From: JAEUMY01 sp031394355 | GTDB lineage: Bacteria > Pseudomonadota > Gammaproteobacteria > Burkholderiales > Usitatibacteraceae | Direction of reading: 5' to 3' | Assembly (NCBI GenBank): GCA_031394355.1 | Contig: JANNSU010000049.1 | Coordinates: forward strand, 1 to 32,577 | DNA: 32,577 nucleotides | Shown here: positions 22,173 through 30,500 of the stretch, one piece after another | How positions within the stretch are numbered: the stretch's first letter is position 1 | How the letters are laid out: every line of letters begins with the position of its first letter | Notes under the pieces: model-generated | The model's input: the letters and a program-made list of their open reading frames with translations, nothing else | Database searches by the model: none | What the model was told of the DNA's origin: nothing | Program-made: the position numbers and the translations under genes

Positions 22173-22703
22173 ATGTTGCTGCCCCGCCGCGTTGTGCCGA
22201 CTTTGAAAGTATCCACTCTGGATCATGGCGAATATTCGCTGTATGCCGAAACACCACAGCGCTTCTCACTGGTGGTGTTCTACCGGGGGCTGCATTGTCC
22301 GATCTGCGCCAAGTACCTCTCTGAGCTGTCGCGTCTGCTGCCTGAGTTCGAACGCCGAGGCGTTGCCGTGATTGCGGTCTCCAATGACAACCCTGAGCGC
22401 GCGCGCCGTATGGCGGACAAGCTTGGTGGCCCATTGCGCATTGGCTTCGGGCTACCCATCGAAGAAAGCCGGCTTTGGGGGCTTTTCGTGTCCGCGTCCA
22501 AGGGCGCCACCTCTATAGGCATCGAGGAGCCGCCGTTATTTGCGGAGCCGGGGGTGTTTCTCGTCACGCCGGGTCACCACCTGTACTACAGCGCGATTCA
22601 ATCCATGCCGTTCGCACGGCCCCACTTCGACGAGCTGCTGCAGGCACTGGACTTTGTCATCGCCAATGACTACCCCGCCCGCGGCGAGCTGGAGGCTGCA
22701 TGA
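22173..22703 (+). CDS. AhpC/TSA-type peroxiredoxin-like protein
   Basis: A 176-residue thioredoxin-fold protein. VVFYRGLHCPICAKYLSELSRLLPEFERRGVAVIAVSNDNPE holds the redox pair Cys42 and Cys45 (CPIC), in the peroxiredoxin-like family position. It probably reduces a peroxide or disulfide in the cytoplasm. It is the first gene of a four-gene operon in which each stop overlaps the next ATG as ATGA. One GCGAATATTCGC copy lies near the start of the coding region. Confidence 0.85.
   Translation: MLLPRRVVPTLKVSTLDHGEYSLYAETPQRFSLVVFYRGLHCPICAKYLSELSRLLPEFERRGVAVIAVSNDNPERARRMADKLGGPLRIGFGLPIEESRLWGLFVSASKGATSIGIEEPPLFAEPGVFLVTPGHHLYYSAIQSMPFARPHFDELLQALDFVIANDYPARGELEAA
22228..22239. repeat. GCGAATATTCGC palindrome in peroxiredoxin gene (EYS phase)
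   Basis: An exact copy read as G-E-Y-S (HGEYSLYA). Confidence 0.9.
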
Positions 22704-23275
22704 AGCACTGTGTCCGGACGCCAGGTGCCGTACTTGCCAGCCGCCGGTCAGGGGGCGCTTCGGACCCGCTGGCGGACCATGTCGGCTATCTGCGCGCCTA
22801 TGCGCTCGGCCGACGCATGACGCTGCCCGATGCCGAAGATGCCGTGCAGGACACGCTGCTTGCAGCAATGGAGGCCCGCGCACCGTTCGGCGAGCGGGCT
22901 GCCTACCGAACCTGGCTGACTGCTATTCTGCGACACAAGATGCTGGATCACTATCGGCGCACCGACGTGCGACGCGGGGTTTCACTGGATGACAGGGATG
23001 AAGATGGCTTGACCCTGGCCGAAAGGCTGCCTGCAGCGGAGACAGAAGAGACCGACCCGAAGACCCTCGAGCAGGCGCGCGGCTGCATCGCGCGCGGTCT
23101 GCGCAGGCTGCCCGCCGATCAGCGCGATGCGTGGCTGCTGACCCAGCATCACGAGCTGCCGGCTGCAACCGTTGCCCGCCTGATGGGCAAATCGGTTGAC
23201 CATGTCTGGGTGCTGTCGCACCGGGCGAAGGTAAAGCTGACCCGGTTGCTGGCTGCCGAGATGGCACCAACATGA
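22700..23275 (+). CDS. ECF-type RNA polymerase sigma factor
   Basis: A 191-residue sigma-70 relative. Region 2 is at about residues 25-95 (HVGYLRAYALGRRMTLPDAEDAVQDTLLAAME ... YRTWLTAILRHKMLDHYRR). Region 4 is at about 130-188 (GLRRLPADQRDAWLLTQHHELPAATVARLMGKSVDHVWVLSHRAKVKLTRLL). Start and stop overlap the flanking genes by ATGA, so its synthesis is coupled to the peroxiredoxin and radical SAM proteins. No anti-sigma factor gene is adjacent, which is unusual for this class; control may come from the neighbouring redox protein or from transcription. Confidence 0.9.
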   Translation: MKHCVRTPGAVLASRRSGGASDPLADHVGYLRAYALGRRMTLPDAEDAVQDTLLAAMEARAPFGERAAYRTWLTAILRHKMLDHYRRTDVRRGVSLDDRDEDGLTLAERLPAAETEETDPKTLEQARGCIARGLRRLPADQRDAWLLTQHHELPAATVARLMGKSVDHVWVLSHRAKVKLTRLLAAEMAPT

Positions 23276-24678
23276 CGGCTGATCCTCGTCGGATACTGAC
23301 GCCGAGAGACATTGATGGCTGGGTACCGGCGTCTTCGCCCTTGCCGGGACAGTCACACGCATTGTCGGATCGCCTGCGCGGCACCGCCGATCGCATGCGC
23401 AGTGCCAGTCAATGGACACAGGGCCAGGTCCTTGGACGACGCATGCCCATCGGCTGCGTGGCATTGGAAATCACCCAGCGCTGCAATCTGGACTGCACCT
23501 ACTGCTATCTGTCCGAATCGTCCGAGGCACTGAAGGATATTCCGCTGGCGGAAGTGTTTCGCCGCATCGATCTGATCGTGCATCACTACGGTCCGGACAC
23601 GGATGTGCAGGTCACCGGCGGGGAGCCGACCCTGCGCCGCCACGATGAGCTGGTGGCCATCGTTGCGCGCCTTACCGAGCGGGGGTTGCGAGCATCGCTG
23701 TTCACCAACGGCATCAAGGTCACGCGGGTGCTGCTGAAGGCGCTCTGCGACGCCGGACTGGTCGACGTTGCATTCCATGTAGACCTGACACAAGAGCGCA
23801 AGGGCTTCGACACCGAGGAGAGCCTGAACGTCATTCGTGACCAGTACATGGAACTCGCCAAGGGGCTGCCGGTGGCGGTCATGTTCAACACCACACTCTT
23901 TTCCGGCAACATCGCCGAGCTTCCTGAGTTGGTGCGCTTCTTCACTTCACGACATGCGAATATTCGCATGGTGTCTTTTCAGCTCGGGGCTGATACGGGA
24001 CGTGGTGCGCAGATGACCACGGAAGGCGTCAGCCAGGCGCGTGTCATTCGCGCCATCCAGGGTGTCCTCGGCACATCGCTCAACTTCAACGCGGTCAGCG
24101 CAGGCCATGTGGATTGCAACCGCTACGGTTTTGCGTTGTTCCTCGGCGGCAAGGCCAGCGACTTGTTTGCCAACACCCGACTTGCGCTTGATGTCCTGGC
24201 AGCAACGGCCTCTGCCCGGTTTGACCGGCGGTCAAAAGGGGCATCAGTACGCGCATTCCTGGGTGCTCTGCTGCCGCATCCGTGGCTGGTGTTGCGCGGT
24301 GCGGCGTTTCTCGCGGGGATGCTGTGGCGTGCACGCGGCGCACTGCTGCGCAGACCCACAGTCGGCAAGCTTTCGTTTTTCATCCACAACTTCATGGACG
24401 CGCAGCAGCTCCAGGCCGACCGCTGCGAAGCGTGCAGCTTCATGGTCATGACGCCAGAAGGCCCGCTGTCCATGTGCGTGCACAATGCCAAGCGCGACCA
24501 ATACCTTCTGCAACCCGCGCGTCTGGCAAACAGCGGGGGGCAGGTCATCCAATTCTGGAACCCGGTATCGGGTGCCCTCAGCGCCACGCCACCGTCGCGG
24601 ATCGATGTGGCGCTGACCCGCAAGACGGCACGTGGTCGGGCGCGTGAGCGGCTCGCTGGAAGGGGAAAGGCAGCATGA
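23272..24678 (+). CDS. Radical SAM protein with C-terminal cysteine cluster
   Basis: A 468-residue radical S-adenosylmethionine enzyme. The 4Fe-4S motif is C71-x3-C75-x2-C78 in CNLDCTYCYLSE, followed by the VTGGEPTLRR (GGEP) SAM-binding motif. A hydrophobic/basic stretch lies near residues 325-355. A second cysteine set, C385-x2-C388 and C402 (CEACSFMVMTPEGPLSMC), suggests a SPASM-like auxiliary cluster, as in peptide- or protein-modifying enzymes. The substrate is unknown; no small precursor peptide gene was seen beside it. It is the third gene of the operon, coupled by ATGA on both sides. One palindrome copy lies at 23956. Confidence 0.9.
   Translation: MTADPRRILTPRDIDGWVPASSPLPGQSHALSDRLRGTADRMRSASQWTQGQVLGRRMPIGCVALEITQRCNLDCTYCYLSESSEALKDIPLAEVFRRIDLIVHHYGPDTDVQVTGGEPTLRRHDELVAIVARLTERGLRASLFTNGIKVTRVLLKALCDAGLVDVAFHVDLTQERKGFDTEESLNVIRDQYMELAKGLPVAVMFNTTLFSGNIAELPELVRFFTSRHANIRMVSFQLGADTGRGAQMTTEGVSQARVIRAIQGVLGTSLNFNAVSAGHVDCNRYGFALFLGGKASDLFANTRLALDVLAATASARFDRRSKGASVRAFLGALLPHPWLVLRGAAFLAGMLWRARGALLRRPTVGKLSFFIHNFMDAQQLQADRCEACSFMVMTPEGPLSMCVHNAKRDQYLLQPARLANSGGQVIQFWNPVSGALSATPPSRIDVALTRKTARGRARERLAGRGKAA
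23956..23967. repeat. GCGAATATTCGC palindrome in radical SAM gene (ANIR phase)
   Basis: An exact copy. The self-complementary match extends to 16 bases (ATGCGAATATTCGCAT), the longest perfect palindrome of the set. Read as HANIRMV. Confidence 0.9.
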
Positions 24679-25454
24679 GTTCAAGGCTTGGCAATGCACT
24701 GCTGGTGATGCTGGCGTTCCTGGTGGTTTCGGGCTGCGCGACCGTGGCACGGCCTGCCGGAGAGGCCGATACGCAGGAGCCGATTGCGGCCTGGGCGCGC
24801 GTGTTGGCGCGGCATGTGGATGATGCGGGGCGGGTCGACTTTCGCGGCGTCGCGCGTGACCGTGCCGATCTGGATCGCTATGTCCGCTGGGTATACGACC
24901 ATTCCCCGGAAAGCCATCCCGCTCTTTTTCCCGGTCGGGACGACGCCCTTGCGTTTCATCTCAATGCCTACAACGCGTTGGCCCTGCACAGCGTGATCGA
25001 GGCCGGTTTTCCGCAGACGCTGGCTGGCGCAACGAAGGTCCGCTTCTTCTGGTTGAACAAGATTCGGGTAGGTGGCCGCGAACAGTCGTTGTATGACTAC
25101 GAGAACAAGGTCATCCGGTTGCTTGGTGAGGCGCGCGTCCATTTCGCGCTCAACTGCATGTCGGTGGGATGCCCGGATCTTCCGCGGGCACCATTCAATG
25201 CAGCCATGCTCGACATTCAGTTGCAGCGCGAGACCGTGAAGTTCATGAACGATCCGAAGCATGTGCGGGTGGATGTGGCATCACGCACGGCGTGGTTGTC
25301 GGAGATTTTCGACTTCTTTCCTGCTGATTTCCTTGCCGTCGCCCCGAATTTTCTCGACTATGTGAATCGCTTCCGGGCCGAAAAGGTGCCGGGGGATTAC
25401 CGCGTTAAATTCATTCCCTACGATTGGACCGTGAACAGCCAGCCGTCACGGTAG
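24675..25454 (+). CDS. DUF547 lipoprotein
   Basis: A 259-residue predicted lipoprotein. The signal peptide ends in the lipobox VSGC (Cys near residue 21), so it should be anchored to the outer or inner membrane facing the periplasm. The DUF547 core is clear: FHLNAYNALALHSVIEAGFP, VRFFWLNKIRVGGREQSLYDYENKVIR and VHFALNCMSVGCPDLP. The last contains the conserved Asn-Cys and Cys-Pro that suggest a papain-like catalytic or metal site. It is the last gene of the peroxiredoxin-sigma-radical SAM operon, starting by ATGA overlap. Its stop overlaps the converging lipoprotein gene by nine bases. Confidence 0.88.
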   Translation: MSSRLGNALLVMLAFLVVSGCATVARPAGEADTQEPIAAWARVLARHVDDAGRVDFRGVARDRADLDRYVRWVYDHSPESHPALFPGRDDALAFHLNAYNALALHSVIEAGFPQTLAGATKVRFFWLNKIRVGGREQSLYDYENKVIRLLGEARVHFALNCMSVGCPDLPRAPFNAAMLDIQLQRETVKFMNDPKHVRVDVASRTAWLSEIFDFFPADFLAVAPNFLDYVNRFRAEKVPGDYRVKFIPYDWTVNSQPSR

Positions 25455-26078
25455 CCGGAAGCGGCCGGTGCCGGGCAGCAGGCCGCCTCGGTCGGAATGA
25501 ATGATGGGGCAGTTGACCACGATGGGCAGCACGACCATCGTGGCGAGCCTCTTCTCCACCACGTCCAGCACCTCTTCCTCGCTCTTCAATTCGCGAATAT
25601 TCGCACCGGTTTTCCAGGTCACCTCGACCACCTGCCACAGCGGGCTGTAGGCGCGATCACGGCTGTCCGGCCCGGTGGGCAATGGAATGGACGGCAGGAT
25701 CTTGGGCTGGTCGAAATTGGTAACGCCGTAGATTCGCTCCAGCGCAGAACGCCTGCCGGGCTGTGGCGGGCCTTCGGGAAGGCTGTCGGCAAGGCGGGGT
25801 GCGAAGTTGGCATTCAGCTTGCGGGCGATTTCCGCATCCGACGCATCCGTGACGATGTACTGGGCACGCTTCCCCTCATGCCATGAATCGAAGAGCGGCA
25901 ATTGGGCCATCATGGTGTGCTTACCCGGTGTGACGGGCGGCTCGGACTCGGTCAGCAGCGAGCATCCAGGCAGCAGCAGGCAAGCCACCCAAACGGGCAA
26001 GTGTCTGCGTCGAATGGATTTGAGGAACAGGGCGTGAGCAGTCAATGTCATGTCGTTTGGACTTCGTTGTTCAATCAT
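25446..26078 (-). CDS. Hypothetical lipoprotein
   Basis: A 210-residue protein with a signal peptide ending in LLPGC, a lipobox, so likely membrane-anchored on the periplasmic side. The mature part includes KHTMMAQLPLFDSWHEGKRAQYIVTDASDAEIARKLNANFAPRLADSLP, IYGVTNFDQPKILPSIPLPTGP and YSPLWQVVEVTWKTGANIRELKSEEEVLDVVEKRL. No family name is recognised. The ATG at 26078, 15 bases after the mnmC stop, is chosen; an ATG at 26051 (MTLTAHALF) is also possible, and the longer frame to 26231 would run inside mnmC. It is probably co-transcribed with mnmC, without obvious functional connection. Confidence 0.75.
   Translation of the reverse strand: MIEQRSPNDMTLTAHALFLKSIRRRHLPVWVACLLLPGCSLLTESEPPVTPGKHTMMAQLPLFDSWHEGKRAQYIVTDASDAEIARKLNANFAPRLADSLPEGPPQPGRRSALERIYGVTNFDQPKILPSIPLPTGPDSRDRAYSPLWQVVEVTWKTGANIRELKSEEEVLDVVEKRLATMVVLPIVVNCPIIHSDRGGLLPGTGRFRLP
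25593..25604. repeat. GCGAATATTCGC palindrome in lipoprotein gene (ANIR phase)
   Basis: An exact copy on the minus-strand gene, read as GANIREL. Confidence 0.9.
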
Positions 26079-26092
26079 TCGTTCAGCCCCAT

Positions 26093-28018
26093 TCAGGCCA
26101 CCCGCGCCGGGTCCACAGCCGCGAGCAGATCCCTCTCGATTGGCATCGGTTCGCCATCCAGGTGTGCAGCGATGATCTCGCCTGCGAGCGTACTCCACAG
26201 AATACCGCGCGAGGCGAAGCCGGTGGCGCAATAGAGTCCCGGCAGGCGCTTGGTGCGTGAAGGCGTCTGCGCCGAGGCATCAGGATCCGGCAACGGTCCG
26301 ATGAGGGGCATGCGATCCGGCGTGACGCAGCGAATGCTGGCGCGGCCATCGAGAGTTGCAGCAGCCAGTGTGGACAGGTCGATGTCGACGATTTCGGAAA
26401 CGCGCCGCAGATTGTCTACATGGTCTGCTGTGCGCAGGTCGATGGCGGTGTCTCCGGGGCCATACGTTGCACCACTGACAATATTGCCGCCCAGCGAGGG
26501 CAGCAGATAGCCATTCCCGCAAATGCAGGCCTTGAGATCAGGCAGTGCAGCGAGCGGAAGGTAGGTGAGCTGGCCGCGCACGGCCCGCAATGGCAGCTTA
26601 TGAGCAGGCAGCAAGCGTGCAGCATCCAGCGCATTGGCGAGGATCAGCACCGGTGCCTCGGCAACAGTGCTTCCGTCCTCGCTGTATACCCGCCAATGCC
26701 CTTGCGAATATTCGCAGTGGCGGATGGCTGTTGCGAATATTCGCGTCAGGTGATCGTCACTCGCCGCGAGCTGCGCGGCACAGAGCGACGCTGGCTGCAG
26801 CCAGCCGCCCTCGGGAAACCAGAGCCCGCCTTCCTTCAACAGGGCACCCGTCAATGCGGAGGCTTCCGCCACATCGATCGCCGACACCAACCCTTCGGGC
26901 CAGTCGTCCACGGGTGGCAGGCCGGCGCCGCGCCGCCGCTCGCTGGGTAATTGCAGTGCGCCAGGCGTGGCCCATGTGAAGGGATGGGTGGCCGCAAGCG
27001 CGCGCCAGCCATTCAGGTTGTTGATGAACGCATTCCGCGTAAGCCTTGCGAGCAGGTTGTCGTCGCGTGACATGACCGGATGAAACACGCCTGCAAGGTT
27101 GCCTGACGCTTCGTTCGCAGCCACGGGTTGGCGATCGATGAGCGTGACGCGCCAGCCGCGCTGGGCCAGGGCATGCGTGACACCGCACCCGGCGAGCCCG
27201 GCACCGATCACGATTGCCTGACGTGTCTCTGCCTTGAAGCTGGGCGGCCGAACGAAGCCTGTGTAGCGGCCGGTGGTCCGGTGCCGCTTGCCGGCAAAGC
27301 CCGGCCCGCGATGGATATCGAAGCCTGCCTCGGCAAGGCCTGCGCGCACGCGGGACGAGGCGGACCAGGTGGCGACTGTGGCATCTGCCGCCGAGAGTTT
27401 CGCCAGTGCTGCGAATATTCGCGGGGACCAGAGATCAGGGTTTCGTCTTGGTGAGAATCCATCCAGATAGATGGCATTGGCGCGAAGTGACAATCGTGGC
27501 AGCACGGTCTCGGCATCGCCCAGCGCAAGGGTGAGGCGGATAGCGCCGTCTGCAAACACAAGACGATGGAGACCGGGTGCTGGCAGCGGCCATTGCGCGA
27601 TGAGCGCGCCGACCAGAGTGTTCACGTTGGTGCGATCAGTTTGTCGCTCGATATCAGACGCGATGAGCTGGGCCCAGAGCCTCTGCAGATCGTGAAGCAG
27701 GAGAGGGTGCTTCTCCACGGACACGAAGTGCAGCATGCGGCTGCGATGGGGATCGGCCTGCCAGGCGCGTGCTGTGGCGATGAAATTGAGGCCGGCTCCG
27801 AAGCCCGTCTCCAGCACCGTGAAGTGATGCTGGTGCGACCAGCGCGCCGCCGGGCCGATCAGACCGTTCCCGCGCAGGAACACTTCTTCTGCCTGACCCC
27901 ATGGCCCGATGTCGCCAAAGCTGCTGTGGTACACATCGTCGAACTTGGGCGACACCGGCGTGCCATCGGGATTGAATCTCAGTTCAGCAGGAACGATGCG
28001 CGATACGGTGGGCGACAT
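26093..28018 (-). CDS. mnmC: Bifunctional tRNA mnm5s2U34 biosynthesis protein MnmC
   Basis: A 641-residue two-domain enzyme completing 5-methylaminomethyl-2-thiouridine at the tRNA wobble position. The N-terminal methyltransferase (MnmC2) has VYHSSFGDIGPWGQAEEVFLRGNGL, TVLETGFGAGLNFIATARAW and IYLDGFSPRRNPDLWS. The C-terminal FAD oxidoreductase (MnmC1) begins at AIVIGAGLAGCGVTHALAQRGWRVTLIDR and ends with GLYCATGFASRGILWSTLAGEIIAA. Both halves are intact. The ATG at 28018 (MSPTVSRIVPAELRFNPDG) fits family N-termini; the frame runs on to 28096 into the divergent promoter region. The FAD half and its junction contain three exact GCGAATATTCGC copies, the most of any gene here apart from the primase gene. 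Confidence 0.95.
   Translation of the reverse strand: MSPTVSRIVPAELRFNPDGTPVSPKFDDVYHSSFGDIGPWGQAEEVFLRGNGLIGPAARWSHQHHFTVLETGFGAGLNFIATARAWQADPHRSRMLHFVSVEKHPLLLHDLQRLWAQLIASDIERQTDRTNVNTLVGALIAQWPLPAPGLHRLVFADGAIRLTLALGDAETVLPRLSLRANAIYLDGFSPRRNPDLWSPRIFAALAKLSAADATVATWSASSRVRAGLAEAGFDIHRGPGFAGKRHRTTGRYTGFVRPPSFKAETRQAIVIGAGLAGCGVTHALAQRGWRVTLIDRQPVAANEASGNLAGVFHPVMSRDDNLLARLTRNAFINNLNGWRALAATHPFTWATPGALQLPSERRRGAGLPPVDDWPEGLVSAIDVAEASALTGALLKEGGLWFPEGGWLQPASLCAAQLAASDDHLTRIFATAIRHCEYSQGHWRVYSEDGSTVAEAPVLILANALDAARLLPAHKLPLRAVRGQLTYLPLAALPDLKACICGNGYLLPSLGGNIVSGATYGPGDTAIDLRTADHVDNLRRVSEIVDIDLSTLAAATLDGRASIRCVTPDRMPLIGPLPDPDASAQTPSRTKRLPGLYCATGFASRGILWSTLAGEIIAAHLDGEPMPIERDLLAAVDPARVA
26704..26715. 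repeat. GCGAATATTCGC palindrome in mnmC (EYS phase)
   Basis: An exact copy with T/A flanks, read on the minus strand as HCEYSQGHW. Confidence 0.9.
26733..26744. repeat. GCGAATATTCGC palindrome in mnmC (RIFA phase)
   Basis: An exact copy 29 bases from the previous one but in another phase, read as TRIFATAI with CGA and ATA codons. Confidence 0.9.
27411..27422. repeat. GCGAATATTCGC palindrome in mnmC, third copy (RIFA phase)
   Basis: An exact copy read as PRIFAAL in the methyltransferase half. Confidence 0.9.
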
Positions 28019-28096
28019 GATGGCGAGTATAGCGTTGCGAGCTGGCGGGTCGTTGCCGTGTGGCGGCAGGTCATCAGCCTGTTCCGGATCTGTCAT

Positions 28097-28136
28097 CCTG
28101 CAAGGCTATAATCGTTCAACTTTCCAGCCTTGCAGG
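28097..28136. promoter_or_regulatory. Inverted repeat around a TATAAT box before the S9 peptidase gene
   Basis: CCTGCAAGGCT (28097-28107) and AGCCTTGCAGG (28126-28136) form a perfect 11-bp inverted repeat with an 18-base centre. A consensus -10 box TATAAT lies at 28107-28112, immediately after the left arm; the -35 is weak. The right arm overlaps the AGGA ribosome site of the gene starting at 28143. An operator for a repressor is the simplest reading. If transcription starts further upstream, the same arms would form a stem hiding the ribosome site. Confidence 0.55.
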
Positions 28137-28142
28137 ACTCCC

Positions 28143-30437
28143 ATGTCGGCACCCCATTTCGTAGTGCGTTCCGCGTCCGTCTCCAGACCTGCCCTGGCGC
28201 TGCTAGCCGCGCTGACCTTGCTGGTCACCGGCTGCGAGATGATCCCGATACTCAAGCCGGCGGAACCCCCCAAACCACCTGTTGCCCTGAAGCCGACCGA
28301 ACCGCCGCCGCCCAGCTATCCGGCGGTGCCGGTGCGTCCGGTGACCGACAATTACCACGGCACGCAGGTGGTGGACCCCTATCGCTACATGGAGGATTTG
28401 AAGAATCCCGAAGTGCAATCGCTGATGCGCGCGCAGAACGATTTCGCGCGCACGATGCTGGACAAGATTCCCGGGCGAGCTGCATTGGCCACGCGCATCA
28501 ACGAGCTCTCGCAGGCTGGTGTTGCCATTACGTCTGTGCAATTGGCGGCGGGCCGGGTGTTCTACTTCAAGCTCGCTCCCGGAGATGCCAAGCGCAAGTT
28601 GTATGTTCGAGAAGGGGTCGGCGGCCTGGAACGATTGCTGGTGGACCCGGACAAGGTGGGCGGGCTGGAGGAGAAGCTCTCGATTGACTGGTATGTCCCC
28701 GCGCCGGACGGCCGCCATGTCGCCTACGGCACGTCGCCACGTGGCAACGAGGACAGTACGCTGCGCATTGTCGAAGTGGGCAAGGGAAACGACATCGGCA
28801 TCGTCATCCCGGGTACGCGCTATGGCAGCATCGTGTCGTGGAACCCGAATAGCCGCGAGGTGTACTACAACAAGCTGCCACCGCCCGAGCCCGGGGCCGC
28901 GATCGGCTACGTGAACAGCAAGGTGTATCGCCATCAGTTGGGCAAGCATCCGAATACCGATACGTTGATGTTCGGCATCGGCTCGGACGTGAGCGGTGCA
29001 GCGGCTGCCGAGCTGATCGATATCGACATTCCGCAAATTCTGGTCCCGCGTGGCAGCACGACAGCACTCGCCATCGTGCAGCGTGGCGACGAGAACGAGC
29101 GCACGATTTATGCCTTGCCTGCAGCCAGCCTGGGCAAGCCGGGTGCGCCCTGGAAGAAGATCGTGGACCGACGCGATCAAGTGGTGAAGATTGCGGCCTA
29201 TGGCAAGGACCTCTTCCTCGTCACGCACCGTCAGGCCATGAACCGGAAAGTCCTGCGTCTGACCCTGGATGCGCCGGACATCGCCAAGGCGAAGGTGGCT
29301 GTCGCGGAGACGGACAAGGTGGTGAGCGATATCGCCATCGGCGCGGATGCGCTCTATGTGAAGTTCGTGGTGGGGGGCGTAGACCAGTTGCAGCGCCTCA
29401 ACTTCAAGAGCGATTCCTTCGGCACGAAGATGGAGTTCATCCGTCTCAAGTTCGATCTGGCGGTGCGCCAGCTCATCACCGACCCCAGCCTGCCTGGCGC
29501 CATGCTGCGTCTCGAAGGCTGGACCGAGGCGCCCAGCTACGCCATTGTCGAAGCCAGGACTGCGAATATTCGCGATACGGGTTTGCTGCCCAGGTCGCCG
29601 GTCAGTTTCGACGACTACGACGATGTGCGGCTCTTCGCGCGTGCTGCGGATGGCCAGCGCATTCCCATCTCGATGATTTACAAGAAAGGCATCACGCTGA
29701 CCAAGGATCATCCGACGCTCCTCTCCGGCTATGGCGCGTACGGCATCATCGTCAGTCCCAGCTTCGTGCCACAGCGCCTGGCCTGGTTGGAACGCGGCGG
29801 CATCATTGCGACCTGCCATGTGCGTGGCGGTGGCGAGTTTGGCGAGATGTGGCATCGCGGCGGCCAGAAGGCCAACAAGAACAACACCATCAACGACTTC
29901 ATCACCTGTGCAGAATTCCTGATCGAACGCGGCTTCACCAGCCCGACACGATTGACCGCCATGGGTGGCAGCGCAGGCGGCATCACGGTGGGCAATGCGC
30001 TCCTGCGTCGTCCCGATCTCTTCGCCGCTGTCGTGCCTCGCGTGGGCCTGCTGGATGCGTTGCGCGCGGAAACCACGCCAAATGGCAAACCCAACGTGAT
30101 GGAGTTCGGTACCGTGACCAAGCTGGAGGATTTCCGTTGGCTCTTCGAAACATCAGCTCTGCACAACGTGAAGGATAAGGTCGCCTATCCCGCCGTGCTG
30201 CTCACCACTGGTGCCAACGACCCGCGCGTGGAGCCGTGGAACTCGCTCAAGTTCGCGGCGCGCCTGCAGGCCGCGACACTCTCCAGCGAGAAGGAGAAGC
30301 CGGTGCTGCTGCGCCTCGACTTTGGTTCGGGGCACAGCTCGGCGATTTCGCGCTCGTCAGCCAATGAGGAGTTGGCAGATATTTACGCGTTCCTGTTTTG
30401 GCAGACGGGGCAGGTGGGGTTTCAGGTGCCGCGATGA
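28143..30437 (+). CDS. Prolyl oligopeptidase family (S9A) serine peptidase, lipoprotein
   Basis: A 764-residue peptidase cleaving short proline-containing peptides. The start at 28143 has AGGA six to nine bases upstream and begins a lipoprotein signal (ALALLAALTLLVTGC), followed by a proline-rich linker; a longer frame to 27909 lies antisense inside mnmC. The seven-bladed propeller part begins at YPAVPVRPVTDNYHGTQVVDPYRYMEDLKNPEVQ. The catalytic triad is Ser610 (MGGSAGG), Asp693 (GANDPRV) and His731 (GSGHSSA). Family motifs LLSGYGAYG and RGGGEFGEMWH are present. The lipobox places it on the periplasmic side, unlike cytoplasmic family members. One palindrome copy lies at 29562. Confidence 0.93.
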   Translation: MSAPHFVVRSASVSRPALALLAALTLLVTGCEMIPILKPAEPPKPPVALKPTEPPPPSYPAVPVRPVTDNYHGTQVVDPYRYMEDLKNPEVQSLMRAQNDFARTMLDKIPGRAALATRINELSQAGVAITSVQLAAGRVFYFKLAPGDAKRKLYVREGVGGLERLLVDPDKVGGLEEKLSIDWYVPAPDGRHVAYGTSPRGNEDSTLRIVEVGKGNDIGIVIPGTRYGSIVSWNPNSREVYYNKLPPPEPGAAIGYVNSKVYRHQLGKHPNTDTLMFGIGSDVSGAAAAELIDIDIPQILVPRGSTTALAIVQRGDENERTIYALPAASLGKPGAPWKKIVDRRDQVVKIAAYGKDLFLVTHRQAMNRKVLRLTLDAPDIAKAKVAVAETDKVVSDIAIGADALYVKFVVGGVDQLQRLNFKSDSFGTKMEFIRLKFDLAVRQLITDPSLPGAMLRLEGWTEAPSYAIVEARTANIRDTGLLPRSPVSFDDYDDVRLFARAADGQRIPISMIYKKGITLTKDHPTLLSGYGAYGIIVSPSFVPQRLAWLERGGIIATCHVRGGGEFGEMWHRGGQKANKNNTINDFITCAEFLIERGFTSPTRLTAMGGSAGGITVGNALLRRPDLFAAVVPRVGLLDALRAETTPNGKPNVMEFGTVTKLEDFRWLFETSALHNVKDKVAYPAVLLTTGANDPRVEPWNSLKFAARLQAATLSSEKEKPVLLRLDFGSGHSSAISRSSANEELADIYAFLFWQTGQVGFQVPR
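29562..29573. repeat. GCGAATATTCGC palindrome in S9 peptidase gene (ANIR phase)
   Basis: An exact copy read as TANIRDTG, in the linker between propeller and catalytic domain. Confidence 0.9.
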
Positions 30438-30500
30438 TCTTCGCGGCAACGTGTCGCAAGATTCAGGCTGCAGGGAATCAATATCAACCATCAATGGGAT

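Noticed and set aside
28203..29855. A 550-codon minus-strand frame opposite the S9 peptidase gene
   Set aside because: It is antisense to an intact catalytic-triad peptidase, and its product is His/Arg/Ala-rich without motifs.
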